Of a stretch of DNA of 64,000 nt, positions 56,310 through 64,000 are shown one piece after another. The position numbers and the translations under genes were made by a program. The notes under the pieces were generated by a model. That model was not told where the DNA came from. It did no database searches and worked only from the letters and a program-made list of their open reading frames with translations. Source of the DNA: Frigidibacter sp. RF13 (lineage in GTDB: Bacteria; Pseudomonadota; Alphaproteobacteria; Rhodobacterales; Rhodobacteraceae); assembly GCF_026626305.1 (NCBI RefSeq), contig NZ_JAPNUE010000005.1:1-64000 (forward strand). The letters are read 5' to 3'. Numbering within the stretch: position 1 is the stretch's first letter; every line of letters begins with the position of its first letter.

Positions 56310-57197
56310 TCAGCTGCGCCGACCGGTCTTGGCCGGAATGAGCCCGTCTGGCCGCCAGAGCAGGATCAGGATGACGACGCCGAGGACGAACGCATCGCGG
56401 AACGGCAGCGCCGCTTCCGGCAGGTAGGCTTGAAACAGCACTTCGGCGATCCCAAGAGCAAAACCGCCCGCGACCGCCCCCGAGAGGCTGCCGAGGCCAC
56501 CGATAACCGAGGCGACAAATGCCTTCAGGACCGGCACGAAACCCATCAGCGGGTCGACCGACCCCCTTTGCGCCACCCATAGCGCCGCCGATATCCCCGC
56601 CAGCATGCCCGACAGCGCGAAGGCTGCGGCAATCACCCGGTTCGCGCGTATACCCATGAGCCGCAGCACCTGGAAATCCTCGGCCGCGGCGCGCATCGCC
56701 TTGCCCATCACCGTGCGCTTCAGGAAAAGAGTGAGAGCGGCGAGCGAGAGGCAGGTGACGAGGATCGAGGCGAGCGGCACCGTGCCAAGCCGCACAGGCC
56801 CGAATGTCAGAGTGCCCGACAGCTCCGGTGGCAGCGGCACGGGTTTCGGGCGCGCGGATATCCCATTCTGGAACAGGACCTTGAGGATCGCCGACACGGC
56901 GAAACTTGTCAGCATCAGCGAGGTTGGATCGGCCCGCCGCATCGGGCGGAAGGCAAGTCGTTCGGTCGCCGCTGCCGCTACCGCCGCCGCTCCAATCGCC
57001 GCCACGACCGCTATCGGCAAAGGCACAGCGTAAAGGATGCAGACGAAAAGCACATAGCCCGCCACCGTCATCAACTCGCCATGGGCGAAGTTGATCAGCG
57101 CGACGATCGAGAAGACGACGGCAAGCCCGAGCGCCAGAAGCGCATAGATACCGCCGAGGCTGACCGCATTCAGAAGCTGCTGAAGGAAGAACTCCAT
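56310..57197 (-). CDS. Branched-chain-type amino acid/amide ABC permease (LivH-like)
   Basis: A 295-residue permease with about eight membrane segments and LNAVSLGGIYALLALGLAVV, NFAHGELMTVAGY and GMLAGISAALWVAQRG, typical of LivH. It is last in the operon fused LivMG - binding protein - LivF - LivH. One base separates it from the ATPase gene. Confidence 0.93.
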   Translation of the reverse strand: MEFFLQQLLNAVSLGGIYALLALGLAVVFSIVALINFAHGELMTVAGYVLFVCILYAVPLPIAVVAAIGAAAVAAAATERLAFRPMRRADPTSLMLTSFAVSAILKVLFQNGISARPKPVPLPPELSGTLTFGPVRLGTVPLASILVTCLSLAALTLFLKRTVMGKAMRAAAEDFQVLRLMGIRANRVIAAAFALSGMLAGISAALWVAQRGSVDPLMGFVPVLKAFVASVIGGLGSLSGAVAGGFALGIAEVLFQAYLPEAALPFRDAFVLGVVILILLWRPDGLIPAKTGRRS

Positions 57198-57198
57198 C

Positions 57199-57900
57199 TC
57201 ACCCCGCAAGATAGGCTTCGCGGATCAGCGGGCTTTCAGCCAGCTCCCGTCCGCTGCCGGAAAGGGCCAACGCCCCGGATTGAAGCACGTACCCATGATC
57301 GGCGATCTCAAGCGCACGCTCGGCATTCTGTTCGACAAGCAGTATGGTGATGCCCTGGCTTCGCAAGCCGGCTATCAGGTCGAAAATCTGATCCACCACC
57401 TTCGGCGCCAGACCAAGCGACGGCTCGTCCAGCAGAAGAAGCCTTGGGGCCGACATCAGGGCGCGCGCCAGGGCAAGCATCTGCTGTTCGCCACCCGACA
57501 GCAGCCCCGCCTTCTGGTGATAGCGTTCGCGGAGGATCGGGAACCGGTCCAGTTCCGCCTCGGTCCGGCTCGCGAGTTCATCGCCCTTGGCATGGACCGC
57601 GCCGCCCAGATGCAGGTTGTCGGCCACCGAAAGCGAGGGGAAGACCCGCCTCCCCTCGGGACAGAGCGCGATGCCTCGTCGCACGATCTCCTCGGGCGGC
57701 AGTCCGCCGATCTCCGCGCCATTCAGAATAATCCGGCCGCGCGAGGGCGCGAGGCCGGAAATGGCGTTCAGGGTCGAGCTTTTGCCCGCGCCATTGGCGC
57801 CAAGGAGAACGGTGATCGAGCCCTTGGGCACTGTGAACCCGAGGCTCCCCACCGCTTCCACGGCGCCGTAGCGCACCGACAGGCCTTCGACCTCCAGCAT
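57199..57900 (-). CDS. Branched-chain-type ABC ATPase (LivF-like)
   Basis: A 233-residue ATPase: Walker A GANGAGKS, LSGGEQQMLALARAL signature and LLLLDEPSLGLAP Walker B, the LivF pattern. The ATG at 57900 lies one base after the binding-protein gene. Confidence 0.94.
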   Translation of the reverse strand: MLEVEGLSVRYGAVEAVGSLGFTVPKGSITVLLGANGAGKSSTLNAISGLAPSRGRIILNGAEIGGLPPEEIVRRGIALCPEGRRVFPSLSVADNLHLGGAVHAKGDELASRTEAELDRFPILRERYHQKAGLLSGGEQQMLALARALMSAPRLLLLDEPSLGLAPKVVDQIFDLIAGLRSQGITILLVEQNAERALEIADHGYVLQSGALALSGSGRELAESPLIREAYLAG

Positions 57901-57901
57901 G

Positions 57902-59068
57902 TCAGGGCGCCGGAACCAGCGCCGGATCGGGCGTGGCTGTTTCAATCGGCGCCCGGGCGCCCCCTTGGATCTCGACCAGCGTGATCGCGCGGAGCGGCAT
58001 GCGGTTCGTGCCCTTGTAGGTCACCGACCCCGTCAACACCGGCACGTTTTCCAGGTTCGCCAGCGCATCGCGCAGCGCCGGGCCATCCATGGTACCCGCA
58101 GCCGTCACGGCGGCATCCAGAATATAGGGTATCTCATAACCGGTCGCGACATAGACGGTTTCCGGTGCAGCGCCAGTCACTGCCTCGTACTTCGCGTAAA
58201 ACTCACCCAGGGGCGAGCCATCGGTCGGGAAACCGGCGGTGGTGTGGACGATCCCATTGGCGATATCGCCAAGGCCCGTCGTCGTCGGGCTGTCAATCCC
58301 GTCCGAACCCAGGATCGGCGCGGTCACGCCAGCACCGCGCAGCGCCTTGAGAAAGGCGGGGAAGTCGGGCTCATAGGCGGCGGTCATGATGACATCGGGT
58401 TGCGGGTCAAGCGCAGCGATCTTCGTCACTTCGGCCGCGAAATCCTGTTGGCCAAGCGAATAGGTCCCCTCGCCCGCGACCGTGCCACCGAGCTTCTGGA
58501 ACACTTCCGCGAAATATTCCGGCAGGCGCAGCGTATAGGCGCTGTCGGGGGATTTCAGGACATAGGCGCTCTTGTAGCCCTTGGCGATCGCATGCTGGGC
58601 CAGAAGTGTCGCCTGTCCATTGTCGGCCGGGTATGAGCCGAACATATAATCGCCGACCGCATCGGTGATCGTTGGCGTGGTGCCACAGAAGGTCATTGTC
58701 GGGATCTGCGCTGCCTGACTGATCTGGCCTGCAGCGATCGAAGGATCGGCGTCGCAGGGTGTGATCAGGAATTTCACACCTTCAGCCACCAGCTCCTGCG
58801 CTGCCTGAACAGTCGCGCCTGTGTCGGACCTTGTGTCCTTGATATCGAGCGTCACGATATATTTACCGCCGAGCCCGCCCTTGGCATTGATCTCGTCCAT
58901 CGCCATCCGGAACCCGGCCAGCGACGGCTGATCGAAGGGCGCGAGGCCGCCGGTCTGGCCCGTCGCGAGCCCGATCGTCACTTCTTCGGCCCCCGCAGCG
59001 CCCACAGCCGCCCAACCGCACAGAGCCATTGCCGTGCCAAGCGTCAGCATGCGTCTTGTCCGTGTCAT
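57902..59068 (-). CDS. Branched-chain-type ABC substrate-binding protein
   Basis: A 388-residue periplasmic type I binding protein: signal peptide (about 1-27, ending AAGAEE), then VTIGLATGQTGGLAPFDQPS and YKSAYVLKSPDSAYT. Its ligand cannot be deduced; the adjacent amidohydrolase and ligase genes suggest an amide, amine or glutamyl compound rather than leucine. It overlaps the fused permease-ATPase gene by 4 bases. Confidence 0.9.
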   Translation of the reverse strand: MTRTRRMLTLGTAMALCGWAAVGAAGAEEVTIGLATGQTGGLAPFDQPSLAGFRMAMDEINAKGGLGGKYIVTLDIKDTRSDTGATVQAAQELVAEGVKFLITPCDADPSIAAGQISQAAQIPTMTFCGTTPTITDAVGDYMFGSYPADNGQATLLAQHAIAKGYKSAYVLKSPDSAYTLRLPEYFAEVFQKLGGTVAGEGTYSLGQQDFAAEVTKIAALDPQPDVIMTAAYEPDFPAFLKALRGAGVTAPILGSDGIDSPTTTGLGDIANGIVHTTAGFPTDGSPLGEFYAKYEAVTGAAPETVYVATGYEIPYILDAAVTAAGTMDGPALRDALANLENVPVLTGSVTYKGTNRMPLRAITLVEIQGGARAPIETATPDPALVPAP

Positions 59069-60891
59069 TGCATCTCTCCCCGTTGGTTAAGTGTTGGTCT
59101 TTTCGTGCCGATATAGGCCTCGATCACCGCCGGATCGTTGCGAATGTCCTCGGGCGTGCCCTCGGCGATCTTCTGGCCCTTGTTCAGGACGACCATCCGG
59201 TCCGAAAGCCGCATGATCAGCCGCATGTCATGTTCGATGACCAGGATGCCGATCGGCCGTTCACGGCGCAGCTCTTCCAGCATGGCGATCAGCCGGTCGG
59301 TTTCGGCCGGGTTCATCCCGGCGGCCGGTTCGTCCAGAAGAAGGAATTCGGGATCGAGCGCGAGTGCCCGCGCGATCTCAAGCCGCCGCCGGTCGCCATA
59401 GGCGAAAGCCTCCGCCAGTTCGTTCCATCGGCCCGCAAGCCCGACCCGCTGCAGCTCTGCCATCGCGAGCTCTTCGGCCACGGCGCGTCCGTGACCGGCG
59501 GCCTGGGCGGCGACCGTCACGTTTTCAAGCGCTGTCAGCCGGTCGAAGAGGCGGATATTCTGGAAGGTGCGGGCGAGGCCGACGCGGGCGACCCGATGCG
59601 GCGGAAGGTCCGAGAGCCGGATGTCACCAAGCAGGACCGCGCCAGACGTCGGCCGCTGCTGGCCGCAGATCACGTTGACGAGCGTGGTCTTTCCCGCCCC
59701 GTTCGGACCGATGAGGCCGGTTACTTGCCCAGTCGGCACCGTGAAGCTGACATTCTCAAGCGCCGCAAGTCCGCCAAAACGGACCGTCACATCGCGGACC
59801 GCAAGCGACCTTGCGGCCGCCTCAGCGCGAGGGGCCGGGGTGGCTGCAGGCGGCGGATCGGCGAGTTTCGCCGCAAAGGTCGCAGGCGAAAGCTCGGACA
59901 GGCCGACCATTCCGATCGGCCGCGCCCAGATGGTCATCAGCAAGGCAAGGCCGAGGCCAAGCTGAGGCAGACCGAAGATCGGCGGCACCTGCACGAATCC
60001 GATGTCGATGCCGGCTTCGGCCTGCCTCAGGATCTGGACAACCGCGGTCAGCATCACGACACCCGTAAGAGCGCCGGTCACACTGTAGCGACCGCCGACG
60101 ATCAGCATCGCGATCAGAAGAAAGATCAGGTCAAAGTAGAAATCCTTGGGCGAAAAGGCCCCAAGATAGTGGCCATAGAGCGCGCCAGCGACGCAGGCGA
60201 GCGTGATGCTCAGCGCCCAACTGAAAAGGCGCATCCGGCCGACATTCACCCCAAGCGCTGCGGCCGCCACCTCGTTCTCGCGCGAGGCGCGCAGCGCGAG
60301 GCCGACGCGACCTTCCCTGAAAAGCCGGGCGATGAAGGTGAAGAGAACCACTGTCGCCAGAGCGACGCCGAACCCGGTCAGTCGCGGCACGCCATAGAAG
60401 GTCTGGCTGCCGCGCGTGATATCTCGCGCGCCCACAAGGCAGACATGCAGAATGATCAGAAAGGCCAGCGTGCCGATCGCCGCCGATCCGGTCGAAAGCC
60501 GCGCCACCACTGCGCCACTCGCCATGCCGACACCGATCCCGACCAATGCCGCCACCGCAAGTGCTGCCAGAAGCCCCAGTTCATGCCCCTGAAGCCAGGC
60601 GGGCAGGTTGGGTAGCGCGGTTTTCTGCACCGCCGCGGGCATTGTCATGAGCGCGGCGGCATAGGCGCCCAGCCCCATGAAAGCGGAATGGCCGAAAGAG
60701 GTGATGCCGGAATTGCCACTGAAGACCGCTAGCGCCAGGACCGCGGCGGCCTGCAACAGCATCAACGTCGCGATATTGTCGCCCCCTGCCCCCATGAGCG
60801 CGCGCACAAGAAGCGCCGCAAGCGCAAGTGCTGCCGACAGCAGCCCCGCGCTCAGCCACGCAGTCCTCGGCAAGGCAAACCAAAGGCGCAT
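59065..60891 (-). CDS. Fused LivM permease - LivG ATPase
   Basis: A 608-residue fusion. Residues 1-330 are a LivM-like permease (NSGITSFGHSAFMGLGAYAA, ending near ARPIGMVG), 331-362 a Pro/Ala-rich linker, and 363-608 a LivG-like ATPase with Walker A GPNGAGKT (395-402), YGDRRRLEIARAL signature and LLLDEPAAGMNP. It is one continuous reading frame. It heads the transporter operon and is divergent from the second RpiR gene. Confidence 0.93.
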   Translation of the reverse strand: MRLWFALPRTAWLSAGLLSAALALAALLVRALMGAGGDNIATLMLLQAAAVLALAVFSGNSGITSFGHSAFMGLGAYAAALMTMPAAVQKTALPNLPAWLQGHELGLLAALAVAALVGIGVGMASGAVVARLSTGSAAIGTLAFLIILHVCLVGARDITRGSQTFYGVPRLTGFGVALATVVLFTFIARLFREGRVGLALRASRENEVAAAALGVNVGRMRLFSWALSITLACVAGALYGHYLGAFSPKDFYFDLIFLLIAMLIVGGRYSVTGALTGVVMLTAVVQILRQAEAGIDIGFVQVPPIFGLPQLGLGLALLMTIWARPIGMVGLSELSPATFAAKLADPPPAATPAPRAEAAARSLAVRDVTVRFGGLAALENVSFTVPTGQVTGLIGPNGAGKTTLVNVICGQQRPTSGAVLLGDIRLSDLPPHRVARVGLARTFQNIRLFDRLTALENVTVAAQAAGHGRAVAEELAMAELQRVGLAGRWNELAEAFAYGDRRRLEIARALALDPEFLLLDEPAAGMNPAETDRLIAMLEELRRERPIGILVIEHDMRLIMRLSDRMVVLNKGQKIAEGTPEDIRNDPAVIEAYIGTKRPTLNQRGEMQ

Positions 60892-60946
60892 CCGACACTC
60901 GCTTGTTGTTCACCCGAGCATTCTGCCGTGCTTCGCCTGCTGTCAA

Positions 60947-60957
60947 GAAAAAATTTC
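60947..60957. promoter_or_regulatory. Candidate RpiR operator (second module)
   Basis: GAAAAAATTTC in the divergent region between the transporter operon and RpiR, resembling GAAAATTTC at the first module (1003-1015). TGTAA/TTACA and repeated TTCATG units are also present between 60955 and 61000. Confidence 0.35.
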
Positions 60958-61012
60958 ATGTTGAATAATTCATGCGATTATGTGTAATGAATGTTACATT
61001 GATGGAGTACCC

Positions 61013-61936
61013 ATGAGCGATTCCGCGCCGCACGGACCAACAGCGCACGAAACTGTTCGAGACCGCCTTCTGGGCGCGGCAACGGGTTTCTCGAATGCGG
61101 AACTCAAGGTGATCCGTGTCCTGCTCGCCAACTATCCGGCCGCGGGCCTTACGACGGTCTCGCGGCTGGCGCGCGAGGCAGGCGTCAGCGATCCTACAGT
61201 GATCCGGCTGGCAAACCGTCTGGGCTTTGAAGGCTATGCAGAGATGCAGGCCACCCTGATCGCCGAGGTCGAGCTGCACATGCGCTCCCCCCTCACGCTT
61301 CCGCCGCAGGCCCCGGCCGAGGGCGCAAATGTCTATCAGGACTTCTTGCGCGAAACCGTCGGTCGCTGCGAGGAGGTCGCGCGCAGCACGGCAACGGCCG
61401 ATTTCGAACGAATTGTCGCGCTTCTCTCCGACCCGAAGCTGCGTGTCCTTTGCCTTGGGGGAAGGTTTTCGCGCTTCGTCGCGGGCATACTTCAGCGCTG
61501 CCTTCACCACCTGCGCCCCGGCACCGAGCATCTGGACGGCTCGGGCGCGGATATTTCCGACCGATTGGCGGACATTGACAGGCGGCACCTCCTGGTTCTC
61601 TTTGACTACCGTCGCTATCAGAATGACACTGTCGGCTTCGCCCGTCAGGCGAGGGCGCGCGGCGCGCAGATCGCGCTTTTCACCGATGTCTGGCGTTCGC
61701 CCGTCGCCGATTTTGCCGATGCTGTCCTCACGGCACCAACGGAAACCGCCTCGCCATTCGATACGCTCGTGACGCCACTTCTGCAGGTCGAGGCAGTCGT
61801 CGCGGGCGTCGCGGAACGGCTTGCGCCGGACTGGCGCGATCGGGTCCGGGCGATGGAAGCGATCCGTCACGAAAACCACATCACCATCGAAACCGGTCAG
61901 GGCTCGCCCGATCCCGGTGCAGGAGGCGCTGCATGA
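61013..61936 (+). CDS. RpiR/MurR-family transcriptional regulator (second)
   Basis: A 307-residue regulator: N-terminal HTH (about 47-72, VSRLAREAGVSDPTVIRLAN) and a C-terminal SIS domain (about 140-270). It resembles the protein at 97-960 in layout and in KLGF/RLGF-G-Y motifs after the HTH. It overlaps the isochorismatase gene by 4 bases, so it is part of the operon it probably controls. Confidence 0.9.
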   Translation: MSDSAPHGPTAHETVRDRLLGAATGFSNAELKVIRVLLANYPAAGLTTVSRLAREAGVSDPTVIRLANRLGFEGYAEMQATLIAEVELHMRSPLTLPPQAPAEGANVYQDFLRETVGRCEEVARSTATADFERIVALLSDPKLRVLCLGGRFSRFVAGILQRCLHHLRPGTEHLDGSGADISDRLADIDRRHLLVLFDYRRYQNDTVGFARQARARGAQIALFTDVWRSPVADFADAVLTAPTETASPFDTLVTPLLQVEAVVAGVAERLAPDWRDRVRAMEAIRHENHITIETGQGSPDPGAGGAA

Positions 61937-62559
61937 AGAATCCACGTGAAACGAGTTTCCGAGCGGGAGAAAGCGCGCTGCTCTTCGTGGACATGCAGAA
62001 GATCTTCTGCACGCCCAGCCTCGACCCCGCTCACCCTGAATTCGGACCCGACCACTACTATCACCGGCGCCTGCGCGATACGGTGATCCCGAACCAGTCG
62101 CGCCTTCTCGCCCGGGCGCGTGCCACCGGCATCCAGGTGATGCATACGATCATCGAAGCGCTGACCGAGGATTGCCGTGATGTCTCGCTCGATCACCGCC
62201 TGTCCAACCTGATGATCCCGAAAGGCCATCCGATGGCCGGGCCGATCGACGAACTGGCGCCCATCGCCAACGAGATCGTCCTGCCGAAAACATCCTCCGG
62301 CGTCTTCAACTCGACCAACATAGATTATGTGTTGCGCAATCTCGGGGTCAGGACGCTGATCGTCGCCGGGGTCGTCACCGATCAATGCGTCGACATGGCC
62401 GTCCGGGACGCGGCCGACCGGGGCTATCTGGTCGCCGTGCCCGGAGACGCCTGCGCGACCTACACGCAGGAGCGCCACGACGGCGCGCTCCGGGCCTATG
62501 GCGGCTACTGCTGGGTTACAGAGACTGACACGGTCCTGACGCGGATGGAGGCGAGATGA
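61933..62559 (+). CDS. Isochorismatase-family cysteine hydrolase
   Basis: A 208-residue hydrolase with the catalytic triad D20 (LLFVDMQ), K119 (VLPKTSSGVF) and C152 (VVTDQCVD). The family includes N-carbamoylsarcosine amidase, ureidoacrylate amidase and nicotinamidase. Operon partners suggest amide cleavage within an amine or carbamoyl catabolic route. It overlaps both neighbours by 4 bases. Confidence 0.9.
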   Translation: MKNPRETSFRAGESALLFVDMQKIFCTPSLDPAHPEFGPDHYYHRRLRDTVIPNQSRLLARARATGIQVMHTIIEALTEDCRDVSLDHRLSNLMIPKGHPMAGPIDELAPIANEIVLPKTSSGVFNSTNIDYVLRNLGVRTLIVAGVVTDQCVDMAVRDAADRGYLVAVPGDACATYTQERHDGALRAYGGYCWVTETDTVLTRMEAR

Positions 62560-63866
62560 CCGAGCTTCTGACCTTCGTCACAACAGATTATGCGGGGATC
62601 ACCCGCGGCAGGTCCATTCCCGCCGCGAGTTTCACGCCTGGGCGGCCAAAGTCGGTGGGCTGGGTGCCCGCCAATATGTCACTGACCCCCTTCGACCAGA
62701 TCGCCGACCACAATCCCTGGGGTTCCTCGGGTGACTTGCGGCTTCTGGGGGACGAGGCGGCCCGCTACCGCGTCACCCTGCCCGGCGCGGCAACGCCCAC
62801 CGACATGATGATGAGCGACATCGTCGAGCTTGACGGAACGCCCTGGCCGCTTTGCCCTCGTACGTTCCTGCGTACCGCTCTTGACGAGCTGAAATCGCTG
62901 ACCGGGCTGACGCTGCAGGTCAGTTTCGAGCACGAATTCCAATTGTTCGGCACGGGATGGGCACAAGCCCCGGCCTTCTCGCTCCGCGCGCTGCGCCAAG
63001 CTGATCCGTTCGGACCGGACCTGATGGCGGCCCTCGATGCGCTCGGGATGAAGCCGGAAGTGTTCATCGCGGAATATGGCCGCGATCAGTTCGAAGTGAC
63101 GATGGCGCCGACCGAAGGCGTTACCGCCGCCGACCGCGCTGTCGTTTTACGTGAAGTCACGCGGGAACTGGCTTCTCTGCGAGGCTGGCAGGCGAGTTTT
63201 GCGCCGAAGACCGCCGTCGAGGGTGTGGGAAATGGCGTCCATATCCATTTCTCATTCGCCGATGCGAAGGGCACGAATGCGACCTTCGACCCTACGCGTC
63301 CCGGGCGCGTTTCCGCCACCGCCGGTGCCTTCGCCGCTGGGGTGATCCGCCATCTGCCCGCTCTTGTCGCCTTCACGGCACCAAGCCCGATTTCCTACCT
63401 GCGGCTGAAGCCGCACAATTGGTCATCAAGCTACACCTGGTTCGGCGACCGCGACCGCGAGGCGAGCCTCAGGATCTGCCCGGTCACGACAGTGGGTGGC
63501 GCCGACCCGGCCCGCGCCTACAACCTCGAATACCGGGCGGCGGACGCCTGCGCCTGCCCGCACCTGGCGCTTGCTGTCATCGTTCGCGCCGGGATAGAGG
63601 GGCTGAAGCGCCGCCTGCCCGACCCGCCGCTCTTTTCCGGCGATCCGGAATTGCTGCCACCTGCCGAAAGGGCCGCACTCGGCCTGGAAAGGCTTCCGCT
63701 TTCCTTGGAAGCGGCGCTTGAGCGGTTCCTGGGCGATCCGGTGGCGATGGGATGGTTCACGCCGCTGGCGTCTGAGACCTATGTTGGAATGAAGCGGACC
63801 GAGATCGCGCTCGCGGGCCACGCGATCGACGACGATCTTTGTCGCCGCTACGCAGGCATCTACTGA
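62556..63866 (+). CDS. Glutamine-synthetase-like ligase (second)
   Basis: A 436-residue GS-fold protein, divergent from the one at 1959-3326. Metal-site glutamates lie in FEHEFQLF (E125, E127) and AEYGRDQFEV (E173, E180), and the histidine loop is GNGVHIHFSF (H229, H231). LRLKPHNWSSSYTWFGDRDR and the Arg-rich active-site region follow. It shares operon with a cysteine hydrolase and an FGase-like gene. The substrate is unknown; amine or amino-acid glutamylation is inferred. Confidence 0.85.
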   Translation: MTELLTFVTTDYAGITRGRSIPAASFTPGRPKSVGWVPANMSLTPFDQIADHNPWGSSGDLRLLGDEAARYRVTLPGAATPTDMMMSDIVELDGTPWPLCPRTFLRTALDELKSLTGLTLQVSFEHEFQLFGTGWAQAPAFSLRALRQADPFGPDLMAALDALGMKPEVFIAEYGRDQFEVTMAPTEGVTAADRAVVLREVTRELASLRGWQASFAPKTAVEGVGNGVHIHFSFADAKGTNATFDPTRPGRVSATAGAFAAGVIRHLPALVAFTAPSPISYLRLKPHNWSSSYTWFGDRDREASLRICPVTTVGGADPARAYNLEYRAADACACPHLALAVIVRAGIEGLKRRLPDPPLFSGDPELLPPAERAALGLERLPLSLEAALERFLGDPVAMGWFTPLASETYVGMKRTEIALAGHAIDDDLCRRYAGIY

Positions 63867-64000
63867 TGACCGAGAAGCGCGCCGCGGTCGAGGTCGTCAA
63901 CCCTGCGGGAAACGCCGCCTATGTCCTTCTGTGCGAACATGCATCGAACTGGTTACCGCCCGAATACGAGGGCCTCGGGCTTGGCCCTGCCGATCTTGAG
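63866..64000 (+). CDS. N-formylglutamate amidohydrolase family protein (partial, cut by window end)
   Basis: The first 45 codons of an FGase-like gene. LLCEHASNWLPPEYEGLGL matches the IVCEHASNHFPEEFGTLGL segment of the protein at 1089-1871. ATG overlaps the GS-like stop (TGATG). The gene runs off the window, so length and completeness are unknown. Confidence 0.85.
   Translation, partial: MTEKRAAVEVVNPAGNAAYVLLCEHASNWLPPEYEGLGLGPADLE

Overview
The window is a chromosomal segment of a high-GC alphaproteobacterium, most likely a member of the Rhodobacterales/Rhodobacteraceae. The evidence is the bztABCD-type amino-acid ABC operon, an ATP12-family chaperone gene, LuxI proteins of the roseobacter/rhodobacter kind, the zur-znuCB/znuA arrangement, the GC-rich codon use, and dispersed GC-rich intergenic hairpins. 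The first 95 bases are almost pure C and look like an assembly or sequencing artefact.

Layout. (1) 97-7328: an RpiR regulator divergent from an N-formylglutamate-amidohydrolase-like protein, a glutamine-synthetase-like ligase, an aldehyde dehydrogenase, an iron alcohol dehydrogenase and a DadA/PuuB-like FAD oxidase. Together they look like a gamma-glutamylated-amine catabolic pathway. (2) 7474-18847: ugd, a PNPOx-like flavoprotein facing a MocR/PdxR-type regulator, matB, the zinc uptake system (znuA divergent from zur-znuC-znuB, with two Zur boxes), an SMP-30 lactonase, a GbsR-like regulator and a histidine kinase. (3) 19071-28823: rpmH-rnpA-yidD-ttcA-(GGDEF-EAL protein)-yidC-MOSC-engB, then an SDR, argB, a ferredoxin-like protein and a SixA phosphatase. 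(4) 28945-38069: bztDCBA, ATP12 chaperone, HAD phosphatase, rluC, crcB, rarA. (5) 38123-39387: a canonical luxR-luxI quorum-sensing pair. (6) 39725-51414: a ribosomal-protein block on the minus strand (rpmC to rplQ, with secY, adk and rpoA), interrupted between rpmD and rplO by three accessory genes. (7) 51671-52905: a perfect palindrome, a PadR regulator, and a translationally coupled protein that joins an N-terminal membrane-associated region to a LuxI-type synthase domain. (8) 53050-56092: pheS, a glycosyltransferase on the opposite strand, rplT and rpmI. (9) 56310-64000: a branched-chain-amino-acid-type ABC transporter with a fused permease-ATPase, divergent from a second RpiR regulator, an isochorismatase-fold hydrolase, a second GS-like ligase and a second, truncated N-formylglutamate-amidohydrolase-like gene.

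The most unusual locus is the PadR / membrane-LuxI pair at 51671-52905. It sits where the S10 half of the ribosomal cluster (rplP and upstream genes) would normally join rpmC. The second theme is the paralogous RpiR + FGase-like + GS-like modules at the two ends of the window. The housekeeping operons share a recognisable promoter form (TTGCnn, 17-18 bp, CTATA).
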